NCBI RefSeq assembly: GCF_017814945.1
Contig: NZ_JAGIPX010000040.1
Coordinates: 1 to 64,000, forward strand
Reading direction: 5' to 3'
Source of the DNA: Paraburkholderia sp. LEh10
GTDB taxonomy: Bacteria; Pseudomonadota; Gammaproteobacteria; Burkholderiales; Burkholderiaceae
Length of the DNA stretch: 64,000 bases
Each line of letters opens with the position of its first letter. The first letter of the stretch is position 1. A model generated the notes under the pieces. The model was not told where the DNA came from. It ran no database searches and saw only the letters and a list, made by a program, of their open reading frames with translations. A program made the position numbers and the translations under genes. Below are positions 1 to 8,065 of this stretch, piece after piece.

Positions 1-108
1 CTGGACCGTTACCCGATGACCTTGTGACACGTACTTCTTCACCGTCTCGGGCGTCGCGGCGACGCGTGTTTCGTACGGCCGCGTCTCGGCTGGCACTCCG
101 ATGTGCAT
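1..108 (-). CDS. pntA: NAD(P) transhydrogenase subunit alpha, N-terminal fragment (cut by window edge)
   Basis: The reverse strand from 108 to 1 is open for 36 codons and begins MHIGVPAETRPYETRVAATP. This matches the start of the proton-translocating NAD(P) transhydrogenase alpha subunit (PntA/alanine-dehydrogenase-like fold). A strong AGGAGG lies 7-8 bases before the ATG, which fixes the start. The enzyme couples hydride transfer between NADH and NADP+ to the proton gradient at the inner membrane. The rest of the gene lies outside the window. It is divergent from the Nudix gene, so bases 109-396 hold two opposing promoters. Confidence 0.85.
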   Translation of the reverse strand, partial: MHIGVPAETRPYETRVAATPETVKKYVSQGHRVTVQ

Positions 109-396
109 CGTAAATCCTCCTCGACCATCCTGTTATGAAAATCTGGAATCGCCGACGAGGGGCCACGCCGGCAATGCAATATGGCAAGTGCAACGGCTAC
201 GCACGGCTGGGGCTTCAGCCTACGCTGCCACTTTAACTGAAGTCCGGGGGCGGATCGAAATTCGTAACAATCCCGGTATTCAGGAACACGATCCTTGTGT
301 CTTTCCGTGATTTTTTCACCGACATGTGCTAGGGCACGGCCCGCGCGCGTTGCGAGCGCCGGCAAGCCCGGCCCATAACCGGTAAAATGCCGTCCC
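109..396. other. Divergent intergenic region between pntA and the Nudix gene
   Basis: No convincing coding signal is seen; a 69-codon plus-strand frame at 101-310 lacks any family resemblance. The region must hold the pntA promoter (minus) and the Nudix promoter (plus). A TAAAAT box at 383-388 sits only 8 bases before the Nudix ATG and there is no Shine-Dalgarno sequence, so the Nudix transcript may be almost leaderless. Confidence 0.5.
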
Positions 397-894
397 ATGA
401 AACCGGAAACCTGGGCCCCGCATGTGACGGTGGCGGCCGTCGTCGAATGCGACGGGCGCTTTCTGCTGGTCGAAGAGCACACGCCGGCCGGGCTGCGCCT
501 CAACCAGCCCGCTGGGCATCTGGAAGCGGGCGAAACGCTGACGCAAGCCGTGATCCGCGAGACGCTCGAAGAGACGGCGCAGGCGTTCACGCCCGAGGCT
601 TTGATCGGCGTGTATATGACGCACTTCAGCCGGCCCGAAACGGTCGATGGCCCGTCGAACGGCGTCACATATCTGCGCTTCACGTATTGCGGCTCGACGG
701 GCGGCTCGCCCGCCGCGAGCCGCGCGCTCGATCCTGACATCGTCCGCACGGTATGGATGAGCGCCGACGAGCTGCGCGCATGCCCCGAGCGGCATCGCAC
801 ATCGCTCGTCATGCAATGTATCGACGACTACCTCGCAGGCCGGCGTTTCCCGCTCGACTTCGTGCAAACGCATTCAGTCGGGCCGTCCCGATAG
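397..894 (+). CDS. Nudix hydrolase, NudJ-like
   Basis: A 165-residue Nudix phosphohydrolase. The Nudix box runs over about residues 40-62, with the GHLEAGE...RETLEE pattern that binds the catalytic divalent metals. It lies 42 bases upstream of mnmA on the same strand. The same order (nudJ-mnmA) occurs in enterobacteria, where NudJ hydrolyses thiamine and nucleoside pyrophosphates, so a NudJ-like role is likely. Substrate specificity cannot be read from the sequence. The ATG at 397 has no ribosome-binding site but a -10-like box just ahead of it. Confidence 0.85.
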   Translation: MKPETWAPHVTVAAVVECDGRFLLVEEHTPAGLRLNQPAGHLEAGETLTQAVIRETLEETAQAFTPEALIGVYMTHFSRPETVDGPSNGVTYLRFTYCGSTGGSPAASRALDPDIVRTVWMSADELRACPERHRTSLVMQCIDDYLAGRRFPLDFVQTHSVGPSR

Positions 895-936
895 AACGCG
901 TGCTTCGGCACGGATGAAAGCTGTAGGCAGATTCAG

Positions 937-2160
937 ATGAGCAAACAGAAGGTAGTGGTGGGCATGTCGGGCGGCGTCGATTCGTCCGTCACGGCATGGC
1001 TGCTGAAGGAACAGGGTTACGACGTGGTCGGCCTGTTCATGAAGAACTGGGAAGACGACGACGACAGCGAATACTGTTCGACGCGTCAGGACTGGATCGA
1101 TGTCGTGTCGGTCGCGGACCTGATCGGCATCGACGTCGAAGCGGTCAACTTCGCAGCCGAATACAAGGACCGTGTGTTCGCCGAATTCCTGCGGGAGTAC
1201 TCGGCGGGCCGCACGCCGAACCCCGACGTGCTGTGCAACGCCGAGATCAAGTTCAAGGCGTTCCTCGACCACGCGATGTCGCTCGGCGCGGAAACCATCG
1301 CGACGGGCCACTATGCGCGCGTGCGCGAGGTCGACGGCCGGTTCGAGCTGTTGAAGGCGAAGGATCACACGAAGGACCAGTCGTACTTCCTGCATCGCCT
1401 GAACCAGGCGCAGTTGTCGAAGACGCTTTTCCCGCTCGGCGAGATACCGAAGACCAAAGTCCGCGAGATCGCCGAACAGATCGGCTTGCCTAACGCGAAA
1501 AAGAAGGACTCGACGGGCATCTGCTTCATCGGCGAGCGGCCGTTCCGAGACTTCCTGAACCGCTATCTGCCGACGAAGCCCGGCCCGATGAAGACGACCG
1601 ATGGCAAAGCCGTCGGCGAGCACATCGGCCTCGCGTTCTACACGTTCGGCCAGCGCAAGGGCATCGGCCTCGGCGGCAGCAAGGACGGCAGCGGCGAGCC
1701 GTGGTTCGTCGCGGGCAAGGACATCCCGTCGAACACGCTGTATGTCGCGCAAGGCCACGATCATCCGTGGCTGCTGAGCCACACGCTGACGGCGGGCAAC
1801 ACGAGCTGGGTCGCGGGCCACGCGCCCGACGAAGGCCACGCGTGCGCAGCGAAGACGCGCTATCGCCAGGCCGATGCGGCATGCACGTTCGGCGCGGCTG
1901 ACAGCGGCAACGAAAATACCGCCAGCTTGGACGCCGTAAGCACGGACGCCGTAAGCACGGACGCCCTCTTCTCCCTCCATTTCGCCGACGCCCAATGGGC
2001 CGTCACGCCGGGCCAATCGGCCGTGCTCTACGATGGCGACGTGTGCCTCGGCGGCGGCATCATCGAACACGCGGCCACCGCGCAGCCGGTCGCCCGCCAG
2101 CCGCAGAAGGCGGCGCTGCTGACAACGCGCCAGGCCTTGCCGGGACAGGCTCGCGGCTGA
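937..2160 (+). CDS. mnmA: tRNA-specific 2-thiouridylase MnmA
   Basis: A 407-residue ATP-dependent enzyme that puts sulfur on U34 of tRNA-Lys, tRNA-Glu and tRNA-Gln. The PP-loop GMSGGVDSS is at residues 9-17. The two catalytic cysteines are Cys100 (PDVLCNAE) and Cys196 (TGICFIGE), as in the family. An extra stretch near residues 320-345, before the conserved QWAVTPGQS block, carries a short repeat (DAVST twice) encoded by a 15-bp direct repeat. This insert is not part of the usual fold and may vary in length between strains. Probably co-transcribed with the Nudix gene. Confidence 0.95.
   Translation: MSKQKVVVGMSGGVDSSVTAWLLKEQGYDVVGLFMKNWEDDDDSEYCSTRQDWIDVVSVADLIGIDVEAVNFAAEYKDRVFAEFLREYSAGRTPNPDVLCNAEIKFKAFLDHAMSLGAETIATGHYARVREVDGRFELLKAKDHTKDQSYFLHRLNQAQLSKTLFPLGEIPKTKVREIAEQIGLPNAKKKDSTGICFIGERPFRDFLNRYLPTKPGPMKTTDGKAVGEHIGLAFYTFGQRKGIGLGGSKDGSGEPWFVAGKDIPSNTLYVAQGHDHPWLLSHTLTAGNTSWVAGHAPDEGHACAAKTRYRQADAACTFGAADSGNENTASLDAVSTDAVSTDALFSLHFADAQWAVTPGQSAVLYDGDVCLGGGIIEHAATAQPVARQPQKAALLTTRQALPGQARG
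1930..1965 (+). repeat. 15-bp tandem repeat inside mnmA
   Basis: The unit gacgccgtaagcacg occurs twice in a row (1930-1944, 1945-1959), followed by a partial third copy (gacgcc). It keeps the reading frame and encodes DAVST-DAVST-DA in a non-conserved loop of MnmA. Confidence 0.9.
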
Positions 2161-2218
2161 TTTTCGCGAGCTTTTCCGTCTGTCGACGCTGCACCGATCT
2201 CCGGTTCGTTGTATCTTC

Positions 2219-2243
2219 CGGGCGGCGGTTGTCCCGCCGCCCG
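2219..2243 (+). terminator. GC-rich hairpin after mnmA, weak terminator candidate
   Basis: The arms gggcggcgg and ccgccgccc form a strong stem, followed only by a short gcttt rather than a clear U-run. It lies 60 bases after the mnmA stop, in the 296-base gap before the next gene. No other feature is visible in that gap apart from the presumed promoter of the 2457 gene. Confidence 0.4.
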
Positions 2244-2456
2244 CTTTGCGCGCGCCATCGCGCCGCTTCCAAGGCCGCCTTGAAGGCCGACTCAAGCGCC
2301 GCCGTCATTGCGCCGTAAAACATCGGTGTCTGGACAACCTGCCGTACCGACTCGCAGCGCAAGTCATCCGCACGGGCCGCCTCGTCTTCGCGCAAGACCC
2401 GATGCAACCCGGCGCCGATGCATCCGCTGCGGTGAAATCACTGCAATGGAGTTGCC

Positions 2457-4067
2457 ATGTTTTCTCGACGCTATCTGGCGATGTGGTGTGTCATCCTGCT
2501 GCTCGCGGCCTGTGCCGCGCTCGCGGCAACCCGTCACATCGGATGGCCATGGATCGTCGTGCCCGTGCTGCTGGTCGCGCTCGGCGTCTACGATCTGACG
2601 CAGGAGCGCCACGCGATCCTGCGCAACTATCCGCTCTGGGGCCATCTGCGCTTCCTGTTCGAGTTCATCCGTCCAGAAATCCGCCAGTATTTCGTCGAAG
2701 ACGACACCGACGAAAAGCCGTTCTCACGCGCACAGCGCAGCATCGTCTATCAGCGCGCGAAAAACGAAGTGGACAGCCGTCCGTACGGCACCGAGGTCGA
2801 CGTGAAGGCAGCCGGCCATGAATGGATCAGCCATTCGCTCGTGCCGACGAAGCTCGAAGGCCATGACTTTCGCGTCGTCGTCGGCGCGAACCGTGCGCAG
2901 CCGTACTCGATGTCCATCTTCAACATTTCGGCGATGAGCTTCGGTTCGCTGTCGGCGAACGCGATCCGCGCGCTGAATCTCGGCGCGAAAAAAGGCAACT
3001 TCGCGCACGACACGGGCGAAGGATCGATGTCGAAGTATCACCGTGAGCATGGCGGCGACATCATCTGGGAGATCGCGTCGGGTTACTTCGGCTGCCGTAA
3101 CGACGACGGCACGTTCAACGCCGACAGGTTCGCGAGGCAGTCGCGCGAGCCGCAAGTGAAGATGATCGAGGTGAAGCTGTCACAAGGCGCGAAGCCGGGC
3201 CACGGCGGCGTGCTGCCCGCCGCGAAGATCACGCCCGAAATCGCCGAAACGCGCGGCGTGCCGATGGGCCGCGACTGCATCTCGCCCGCTACGCACTCGG
3301 AGTTTTCGACGCCGCGCGAGCTGCTCGAATTCGTCGAGCGTCTGCGCAATCTGTCGGGCGGCAAGCCGACGGGCTTCAAGCTGTGCATCGGCCATCCGTG
3401 GGAATTTTTCGGCATCGCGAAGGCGATGCTGGAGACGGGCATCCTGCCGGACTTTATCGTCGTCGACGGCGCGGAAGGCGGCACGGGCGCGGCGCCGCTC
3501 GAGTTCACCGACCACGTCGGCGTGCCGCTACAGGAAGGGCTGCTGCTCGTGCACAACACGCTGGTCGGCATCGGGCTGCGCGACAAGATCCGCATCGGCG
3601 CGAGCGGCAAGATGATCACGGCTTTCGATATCGCCAAGACGCTCGCGATCGGCGCCGACTGGGTGAACGCGGCGCGCGGCTTCATGTTCGCGGTCGGCTG
3701 CATCCAGGCGCAGACGTGCCACACGGGCCGCTGCCCGACGGGCGTCGCGACGCAGGACCCGGTGCGCCAGCGCGCGCTGATCGTCACGGATAAATCGGAC
3801 CGCGTATTCAATTTCCATCACAACACGCTGCACGCGCTGCAGGAAATCGTGCAGGCGGCCGGGCTTCTTCATCCCGCCGATCTGCGCGCGCATCATATCG
3901 TGCGACGCGTATCGTCGTACGAAGTGCGGCTGATGTCGGATCTGCTGAAGTACCTCGAACCGGGCGATCTGCTCAAGGGCAACTATCGCTACACGCTATA
4001 CGAGAAATGGTGGCCCGTGGCGCGCAGCGATTCGTTTGCGCCGAATCTCGAACGAGTTGCCGCCTGA
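2457..4067 (+). CDS. Membrane-anchored FMN-binding glutamate-synthase-family protein
   Basis: A 536-residue protein with two hydrophobic segments near residues 7-25 and 30-46. These are followed by a domain like the FMN/synthase part of glutamate synthase (GltB). The motif CIQAQTCHTGRCP near residues 416-428 has the C-x5-C-x4-C spacing that holds the 3Fe-4S cluster in GltB, and glycine-rich FMN-barrel motifs precede it (VVDGAEGGTGAAP). The N-terminal glutaminase domain and the C-terminal beta-helix of true GltB are absent, and no small-subunit gene is nearby. It is probably a flavin/iron-sulfur oxidoreductase at the inner membrane; its substrate is unknown. Followed by a strong terminator. 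Confidence 0.85.
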   Translation: MFSRRYLAMWCVILLLAACAALAATRHIGWPWIVVPVLLVALGVYDLTQERHAILRNYPLWGHLRFLFEFIRPEIRQYFVEDDTDEKPFSRAQRSIVYQRAKNEVDSRPYGTEVDVKAAGHEWISHSLVPTKLEGHDFRVVVGANRAQPYSMSIFNISAMSFGSLSANAIRALNLGAKKGNFAHDTGEGSMSKYHREHGGDIIWEIASGYFGCRNDDGTFNADRFARQSREPQVKMIEVKLSQGAKPGHGGVLPAAKITPEIAETRGVPMGRDCISPATHSEFSTPRELLEFVERLRNLSGGKPTGFKLCIGHPWEFFGIAKAMLETGILPDFIVVDGAEGGTGAAPLEFTDHVGVPLQEGLLLVHNTLVGIGLRDKIRIGASGKMITAFDIAKTLAIGADWVNAARGFMFAVGCIQAQTCHTGRCPTGVATQDPVRQRALIVTDKSDRVFNFHHNTLHALQEIVQAAGLLHPADLRAHHIVRRVSSYEVRLMSDLLKYLEPGDLLKGNYRYTLYEKWWPVARSDSFAPNLERVAA

Positions 4068-4101
4068 TAGCGCGCCCTTCGCTTCAACGGAATGCAAAAC
4101 A

Positions 4102-4137
4102 AAAACGCGCGCCGGATTTCAGCCCGGCGCGCGTTTT
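4102..4137. terminator. Bidirectional-type rho-independent terminator
   Basis: A perfect 14-bp inverted repeat (AAAACGCGCGCCGG with its complement, 8-base loop) whose outer ends are A-run and T-run. It can end the plus-strand synthase-like transcript and also the minus-strand RHH gene that stops at 4232. Confidence 0.85.
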
Positions 4138-4231
4138 GTATTCGGCTTTAGCCAATGCTCAAGGTCGTCTCGCGCACGATCCGCGTCTGGCACCAGCCAA
4201 CACCGCATTCCGAGACGATGACGCTATCACG

Positions 4232-4507
4232 CTAGCCTTCGTGCTCAGCGAAAAGATCGCCAAAAAGATCCGTCGTTGCAGCGCGCGCCGGTTCAGGCGG
4301 TGGCAACTTGCCGTCCCTGACCTGCGCGAGAAGGGCTGGCGGCAGCCAGGTCTCTTCCATCGCGCCGATGCTCGTCTCGATCATCTGCTGCAGAAAGAAC
4401 GACTGCTTGCGTCCCGTTGCTTCTGCCAATAGCCGCAGCCTTCGTTCGATCGCGGGATCGATACGTACCGCGACCACATTGCGCCTGTTTTCGGCGGTCC
4501 TCTTCAC
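4232..4507 (-). CDS. Ribbon-helix-helix DNA-binding protein, RelB/CopG-like, no toxin partner visible
   Basis: The likely start is the GTG at 4507, not the longer frame, because AGGAG stands 7-8 bases before it. The 91-residue product has a basic N-terminus, then VVAVRIDPAIERRL and a helical stretch through QSFFLQQMIE, typical of ribbon-helix-helix antitoxin-type regulators. A tail of about 35 residues rich in Pro, Ala and acidic residues could bind a partner. RHH proteins of this type usually pair with a RelE-like toxin. Here the gaps on both sides (94 bases to the terminator, 141 bases to the next gene) have no room for one, so it is an orphan antitoxin or a stand-alone repressor. Confidence 0.7.
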   Translation of the reverse strand: MKRTAENRRNVVAVRIDPAIERRLRLLAEATGRKQSFFLQQMIETSIGAMEETWLPPALLAQVRDGKLPPPEPARAATTDLFGDLFAEHEG

Positions 4508-4648
4508 CGTATGCTCCTGTAGACAAACTGCGCGCGGGAATCGGGCGCGTCCGCGCGATGCTTCTATCACGGAACCTGGGCACAAGGCAATGCCTTCCTT
4601 AGGTTGCCTGCCATCGAGACGGAGCAGTTCGTCGAGTATCCGGCCGCG

Positions 4649-5404
4649 CTACTTGCTCGACGCAATCCGCTGCTGGATATGCTGTGCGCGCGACGCCGAT
4701 GCCGGATGTGAGTTCAGCATGCTCGAGTTGCCGCCGTCGAGCTTCGCGAGCTTGTTGAACGCGGTGACGAGGCCCGATGGATCAAGGCCTTTCTTCTTCT
4801 GGATATCGAACGAGTAGTCGTCGGCCGCCGACTCCTGCGATTGCGAGAACTGCGCGTTGATCAGCTTCTCGGAAAAGTCGCCAAGCTGCGACGCCGAAAT
4901 CGCCCCTGTGATGCCCCCAGCCGACGACGCCACCGAACGCAGCGCCGATGTCGCATACGCGACCTGCATCGCCTTCTTCGTATGGCCGAGCGCCACGTGT
5001 CCCATTTCGTGACCGACGACGCCGCGCACTTCGTCGTCCGTCATCATGTCCATCAGCCCGCTATAGACGCGCACGCAGCCGTTCGCCATCGCCCATGCGT
5101 TGACGTCCTTCGTGATGTAGACCTTGTAGTTGACCGGCACGCCGTTGATATTGTCGCCAAGCTGCGCGGCGATCTTGTTCAGGCGAGTCGTGTACGCGCT
5201 GCCTTTGGGCGCGATCTTGTTCTCGGCATCTAGCTGCGCGCACGACTTGTCGGACAGCGCGCGCACGTCGCTATCGGTGAGCGACGCGGCCTGCAAAGCC
5301 TGTGAGCCGGATTGAACGAGGGAACTGGGGTCGAGGCTCGCAGCCGAACAGGCGGCGAGCACGCCGCACGCGGCGGCAGCGAGAGCAACGCGGATCGTTT
5401 TCAT
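4649..5404 (-). CDS. M48-family metalloprotease lipoprotein
   Basis: A 251-residue predicted lipoprotein. It has a signal peptide with lipobox LAAC (lipidated Cys19) and a Peptidase_M48 domain with zinc motif HEMGH at residues 132-136; the third ligand is probably the Glu in the SQESAADD segment near 195. It resembles enterobacterial LoiP/YggG-type outer-membrane quality-control proteases. Ser follows Cys in the mature protein, which fits outer-membrane sorting. It is downstream of the GST gene but separated from it by a terminator, so it likely has its own promoter in 5405-5510. Confidence 0.88.
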   Translation of the reverse strand: MKTIRVALAAAACGVLAACSAASLDPSSLVQSGSQALQAASLTDSDVRALSDKSCAQLDAENKIAPKGSAYTTRLNKIAAQLGDNINGVPVNYKVYITKDVNAWAMANGCVRVYSGLMDMMTDDEVRGVVGHEMGHVALGHTKKAMQVAYATSALRSVASSAGGITGAISASQLGDFSEKLINAQFSQSQESAADDYSFDIQKKKGLDPSGLVTAFNKLAKLDGGNSSMLNSHPASASRAQHIQQRIASSK

Positions 5405-5510
5405 GGTCGAACGTCCCTTTGACGGATGTTATCGATGGTCGAGCGCCGGCTCCGTCACGCGTACAACCCTGAACGGACCGATCGCCGGCGTCTTTGTCCG
5501 CGCAGGCTAT

Positions 5511-5540
5511 AAAAAAGGCGCCTGACGGTCAGGCGCCTCT
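5511..5540 (-). terminator. Rho-independent terminator of the GST gene
   Basis: The stem aggcgcctga / tcaggcgcct (5516-5525 with 5529-5538) has a 3-base loop, and on the minus strand is followed by a run of six T. It sits about 95 bases after the GST stop codon and ahead of the M48 gene. Confidence 0.85.
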
Positions 5541-5633
5541 TTTAGCATGTAGTAAGGAGATTACGCGAAAATCGAAAGATTTCTTGACATTTCTTCCGTG
5601 ATGTTCGCCATCCGCGTGAAGCGGGGCCGCCCG

Positions 5634-6242
5634 TCAGCTCAATTGCGTATCGATGAACGACTGACGTTGTGACAGCTTCTGATAGTACTTGTCGAGGTTC
5701 GGATGCAGCTCGCGCCAATTGACGTGCGGCATGCGGAAGTCGAGATAGCTGAGCCCGCAGCCGACTGCCACGTCGGCAAGCGTGTAGTGATTGCCCGCGC
5801 ACCACGTCTTCGAGCCAAGCCCTTGCGCCATCGCCTTCAGACTGTCGTCGATCTTGTGACGTTGACGCGCGACCCACGATTCGCTGCGGTGTTGTTCTTC
5901 GCGCAGCACGCCTTCGAGGCGGATCAGGACGGCCGCGTCCATCATGCCGTCGGCGAGCGCTTCCCAGCAGCGCACTTCGACACGCTCGCGGCCCGATTGC
6001 GGCATGAGCTTGCACACGGGCGACAGCGTATCGACGTACTCGCAGATCACGCGCGAATCGAATACGGCCGCGCCGTCTTCCATCACGAGACACGGGACCT
6101 TGCCGAGCGGGTTGTAGTCGTGGATGGCCGTGTCATCGGCCCAGACGTTTTCAAGTTCGAGCTTGTAGTCGATTTTCTTTTCGGCGAGCACGATCCGCGC
6201 CTTGCGGACGAACGGGCTCGATAGCGAACCGATGAGTTTCAT
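5634..6242 (-). CDS. Glutathione S-transferase family protein
   Basis: A 202-residue cytosolic GST. The thioredoxin-like N-terminal domain begins MKLIGSLSSPFVRKARIVLAEK and contains the cis-proline loop (GKVPCLV) and the glutathione gamma-glutamyl contact region (DSRVICEYVD). An all-helical C-terminal domain follows. The Ser-Ser-Pro-Phe segment near residues 7-10 is where Ser/Cys-type bacterial GSTs place the catalytic residue. The ATG at 6242 directly follows an in-frame GTG. Substrate unknown; divergent from pepP. Confidence 0.85.
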   Translation of the reverse strand: MKLIGSLSSPFVRKARIVLAEKKIDYKLELENVWADDTAIHDYNPLGKVPCLVMEDGAAVFDSRVICEYVDTLSPVCKLMPQSGRERVEVRCWEALADGMMDAAVLIRLEGVLREEQHRSESWVARQRHKIDDSLKAMAQGLGSKTWCAGNHYTLADVAVGCGLSYLDFRMPHVNWRELHPNLDKYYQKLSQRQSFIDTQLS

Positions 6243-6603
6243 CACATTCTGCCTCTATTGGAATTGGCCGAAAGTATACGTGCGTTACCGAGCGCCGAGG
6301 ATTTTCCGTGCAGCGCGCCGGGCGCTTCGCCCGGGCGGCGCACTGGGCTGTAGACAGATTGCAACAATGCCGGCCGCACGCACAGGCGGTCTACCTGGCC
6401 TGATGGCCAGGCTCTCCGGATGACCGTCGCCAGATCGGCGATGAAGTCCGTCGCACATCCGACGCGTGCAGCGCGTTCCGGACCGCTCGAGTCCGGGGCT
6501 TGCGGGCCGCCAGGAAGCGATTCCGGTTGGGCGATACAATCGCAGCATTGCAGCGCGGTTCGGCCTCAAGTCGACCCCAAGGATGCGCCGCCCACCTCGC
6601 ACG
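6243..6603. other. Divergent intergenic region between the GST gene and pepP
   Basis: 361 bases with no supported gene. It contains a small perfect hairpin (ctggcc-tgat-ggccag, about 6393-6408), a GC-rich imperfect hairpin around 6313-6341, and a TACAAT box at 6535-6540 that could be the pepP -10 element. No clear -35 is visible. Confidence 0.45.
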
Positions 6604-8043
6604 ATGAACCCGCCGACGGAACCTATGACCGATCTGAATCCCGCTATCGACATCTACCGTCAGCGCCGCGCGCGCGTGCTCGACGCGTTGCGCGCGGCGG
6701 GCGGCGGCGTCGCGATCGTCCCGACCGCGCCCGAAGCGCTGCGCAACCGTGACGCCGACTATCCGTACCGGCACGACAGCTACTTTTACTATCTGACAGG
6801 CTTCACCGAGCCCGAAGCGATGCTCGTGCTCGACGCGAGCGCGAAGCAGAACGAGCCTGCCGCGATCCTGTTCTGTCGCGCGAAAAACGCCGAGCGCGAG
6901 ACTTGGGAAGGCTTCCGCTTCGGCCCGGAAGGCGCGCGCGAGGCGTTCGGGTTCGACGCCGCCTTCGCGTTCGACGAGATCGACACCCAGCTGCCGCGCC
7001 TCATCGCCGACAAGCCCGCGCTGCACTATGCGCTTGGCGCTTCGGAGCAGCTCGACGGCAAGGTGCGTCAATGGCTCGATGCCGTGCGCGCGCAGGGCCG
7101 CAGCGGCGTGGTGGCGCCGTCGGCCGCGCACGACCTGATGCCGCTGCTCGACGAGATGCGCGTCGTCAAGGACGCTCACGAACTGTCGATCATGCGCCGC
7201 GCCGCCGCGATCTCCGCGCAGGCGCATCGTCGCGCGATGGCCGCTTGCCGTCCCGGCGTGCGCGAATACGAACTCGAAGCCGAGTTGCTGTACACGTTCC
7301 GCAAGCACGGTGCGCAGGCGCCCGCCTATGGCTCGATCGTCGCGGCGGGCGCGAACGCGTGTGTGCTGCACTATCCCGCCGGCAATGCCGTCGCGCAGGA
7401 CGGCGATCTGATCCTGATCGACGCGGCGTGCGAACTCGACGGCTACGCGTCCGACATCACGCGCACGTTTCCCGCGAACGGCCGCTTCACGCCCGCGCAG
7501 CGCGAGCTCTACGATATCGTGCTGGCCGCGCAGCAGGCCGCCATCCACGCGACGCGCGCAGGCGCGAGTTTCGACGCGCCGCATCAGGCCGCCGTGCGCG
7601 TGCTTGCACAAGGGCTGCTCGACACGGGCATTCTGAATAGGGATCTGTTTGCGGGCGTCGACGAGGTGATCCAGGAGCGCGCCTATGCGCGCTTCTACAT
7701 GCATCGCACGGGCCATTGGCTCGGCATGGACGTGCACGACGCAGGCGACTATCGGGAGCGCGGCTTGCCCGCCGACGAAAACGGCGCGCTGCCCTGGCGC
7801 ACGCTCAGAGCCGGCATGACGCTGACTATCGAACCCGGCCTCTATATCCGCGCCGCCGACGACGTGCCCGAGCAATATTGGAACATCGGCATCCGCATCG
7901 AAGACGACGCGATCGTCACGGCCACGGGCTGCGAGTTGATCACGCGTGACGTGCCCGTCGACGGGGATGAAATCGAAGCGCTGATGCAACAGGCGCAATG
8001 GGAGCAACGGGAGCAGCATGCGCGCAAGGCCAGCGCCGCCTGA
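6604..8043 (+). CDS. pepP: Xaa-Pro aminopeptidase (aminopeptidase P, M24B)
   Basis: About 479 residues. It removes N-terminal residues that precede proline. The pita-bread fold metal ligands are visible in order: Asp in LILIDAACE, Asp in ASDITRTFP, His in RTGHWLGMDVHDAG, Glu in TIEPGLY and Glu in GIRIEDD, so the dinuclear metal site is complete. The start is uncertain: ATG 6604 or ATG 6625 (MTDLNPAID), the latter having a weak ACGGA upstream. ubiH follows after 22 bases; the pepP-ubiH pairing is also known in enterobacteria. Confidence 0.92.
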   Translation: MNPPTEPMTDLNPAIDIYRQRRARVLDALRAAGGGVAIVPTAPEALRNRDADYPYRHDSYFYYLTGFTEPEAMLVLDASAKQNEPAAILFCRAKNAERETWEGFRFGPEGAREAFGFDAAFAFDEIDTQLPRLIADKPALHYALGASEQLDGKVRQWLDAVRAQGRSGVVAPSAAHDLMPLLDEMRVVKDAHELSIMRRAAAISAQAHRRAMAACRPGVREYELEAELLYTFRKHGAQAPAYGSIVAAGANACVLHYPAGNAVAQDGDLILIDAACELDGYASDITRTFPANGRFTPAQRELYDIVLAAQQAAIHATRAGASFDAPHQAAVRVLAQGLLDTGILNRDLFAGVDEVIQERAYARFYMHRTGHWLGMDVHDAGDYRERGLPADENGALPWRTLRAGMTLTIEPGLYIRAADDVPEQYWNIGIRIEDDAIVTATGCELITRDVPVDGDEIEALMQQAQWEQREQHARKASAA

Positions 8044-8065
8044 GCACCAAGGAACACACAAGAAG

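Noticed and set aside
101..310. A 69-codon plus-strand frame in the pntA-Nudix gap
   Set aside because: It begins inside the pntA start region, has no ribosome-binding site and no resemblance to known small proteins.
874..2295. A 473-codon minus-strand frame antisense to mnmA
   Set aside because: It has no recognisable domain and overlaps a complete mnmA with catalytic residues in place.
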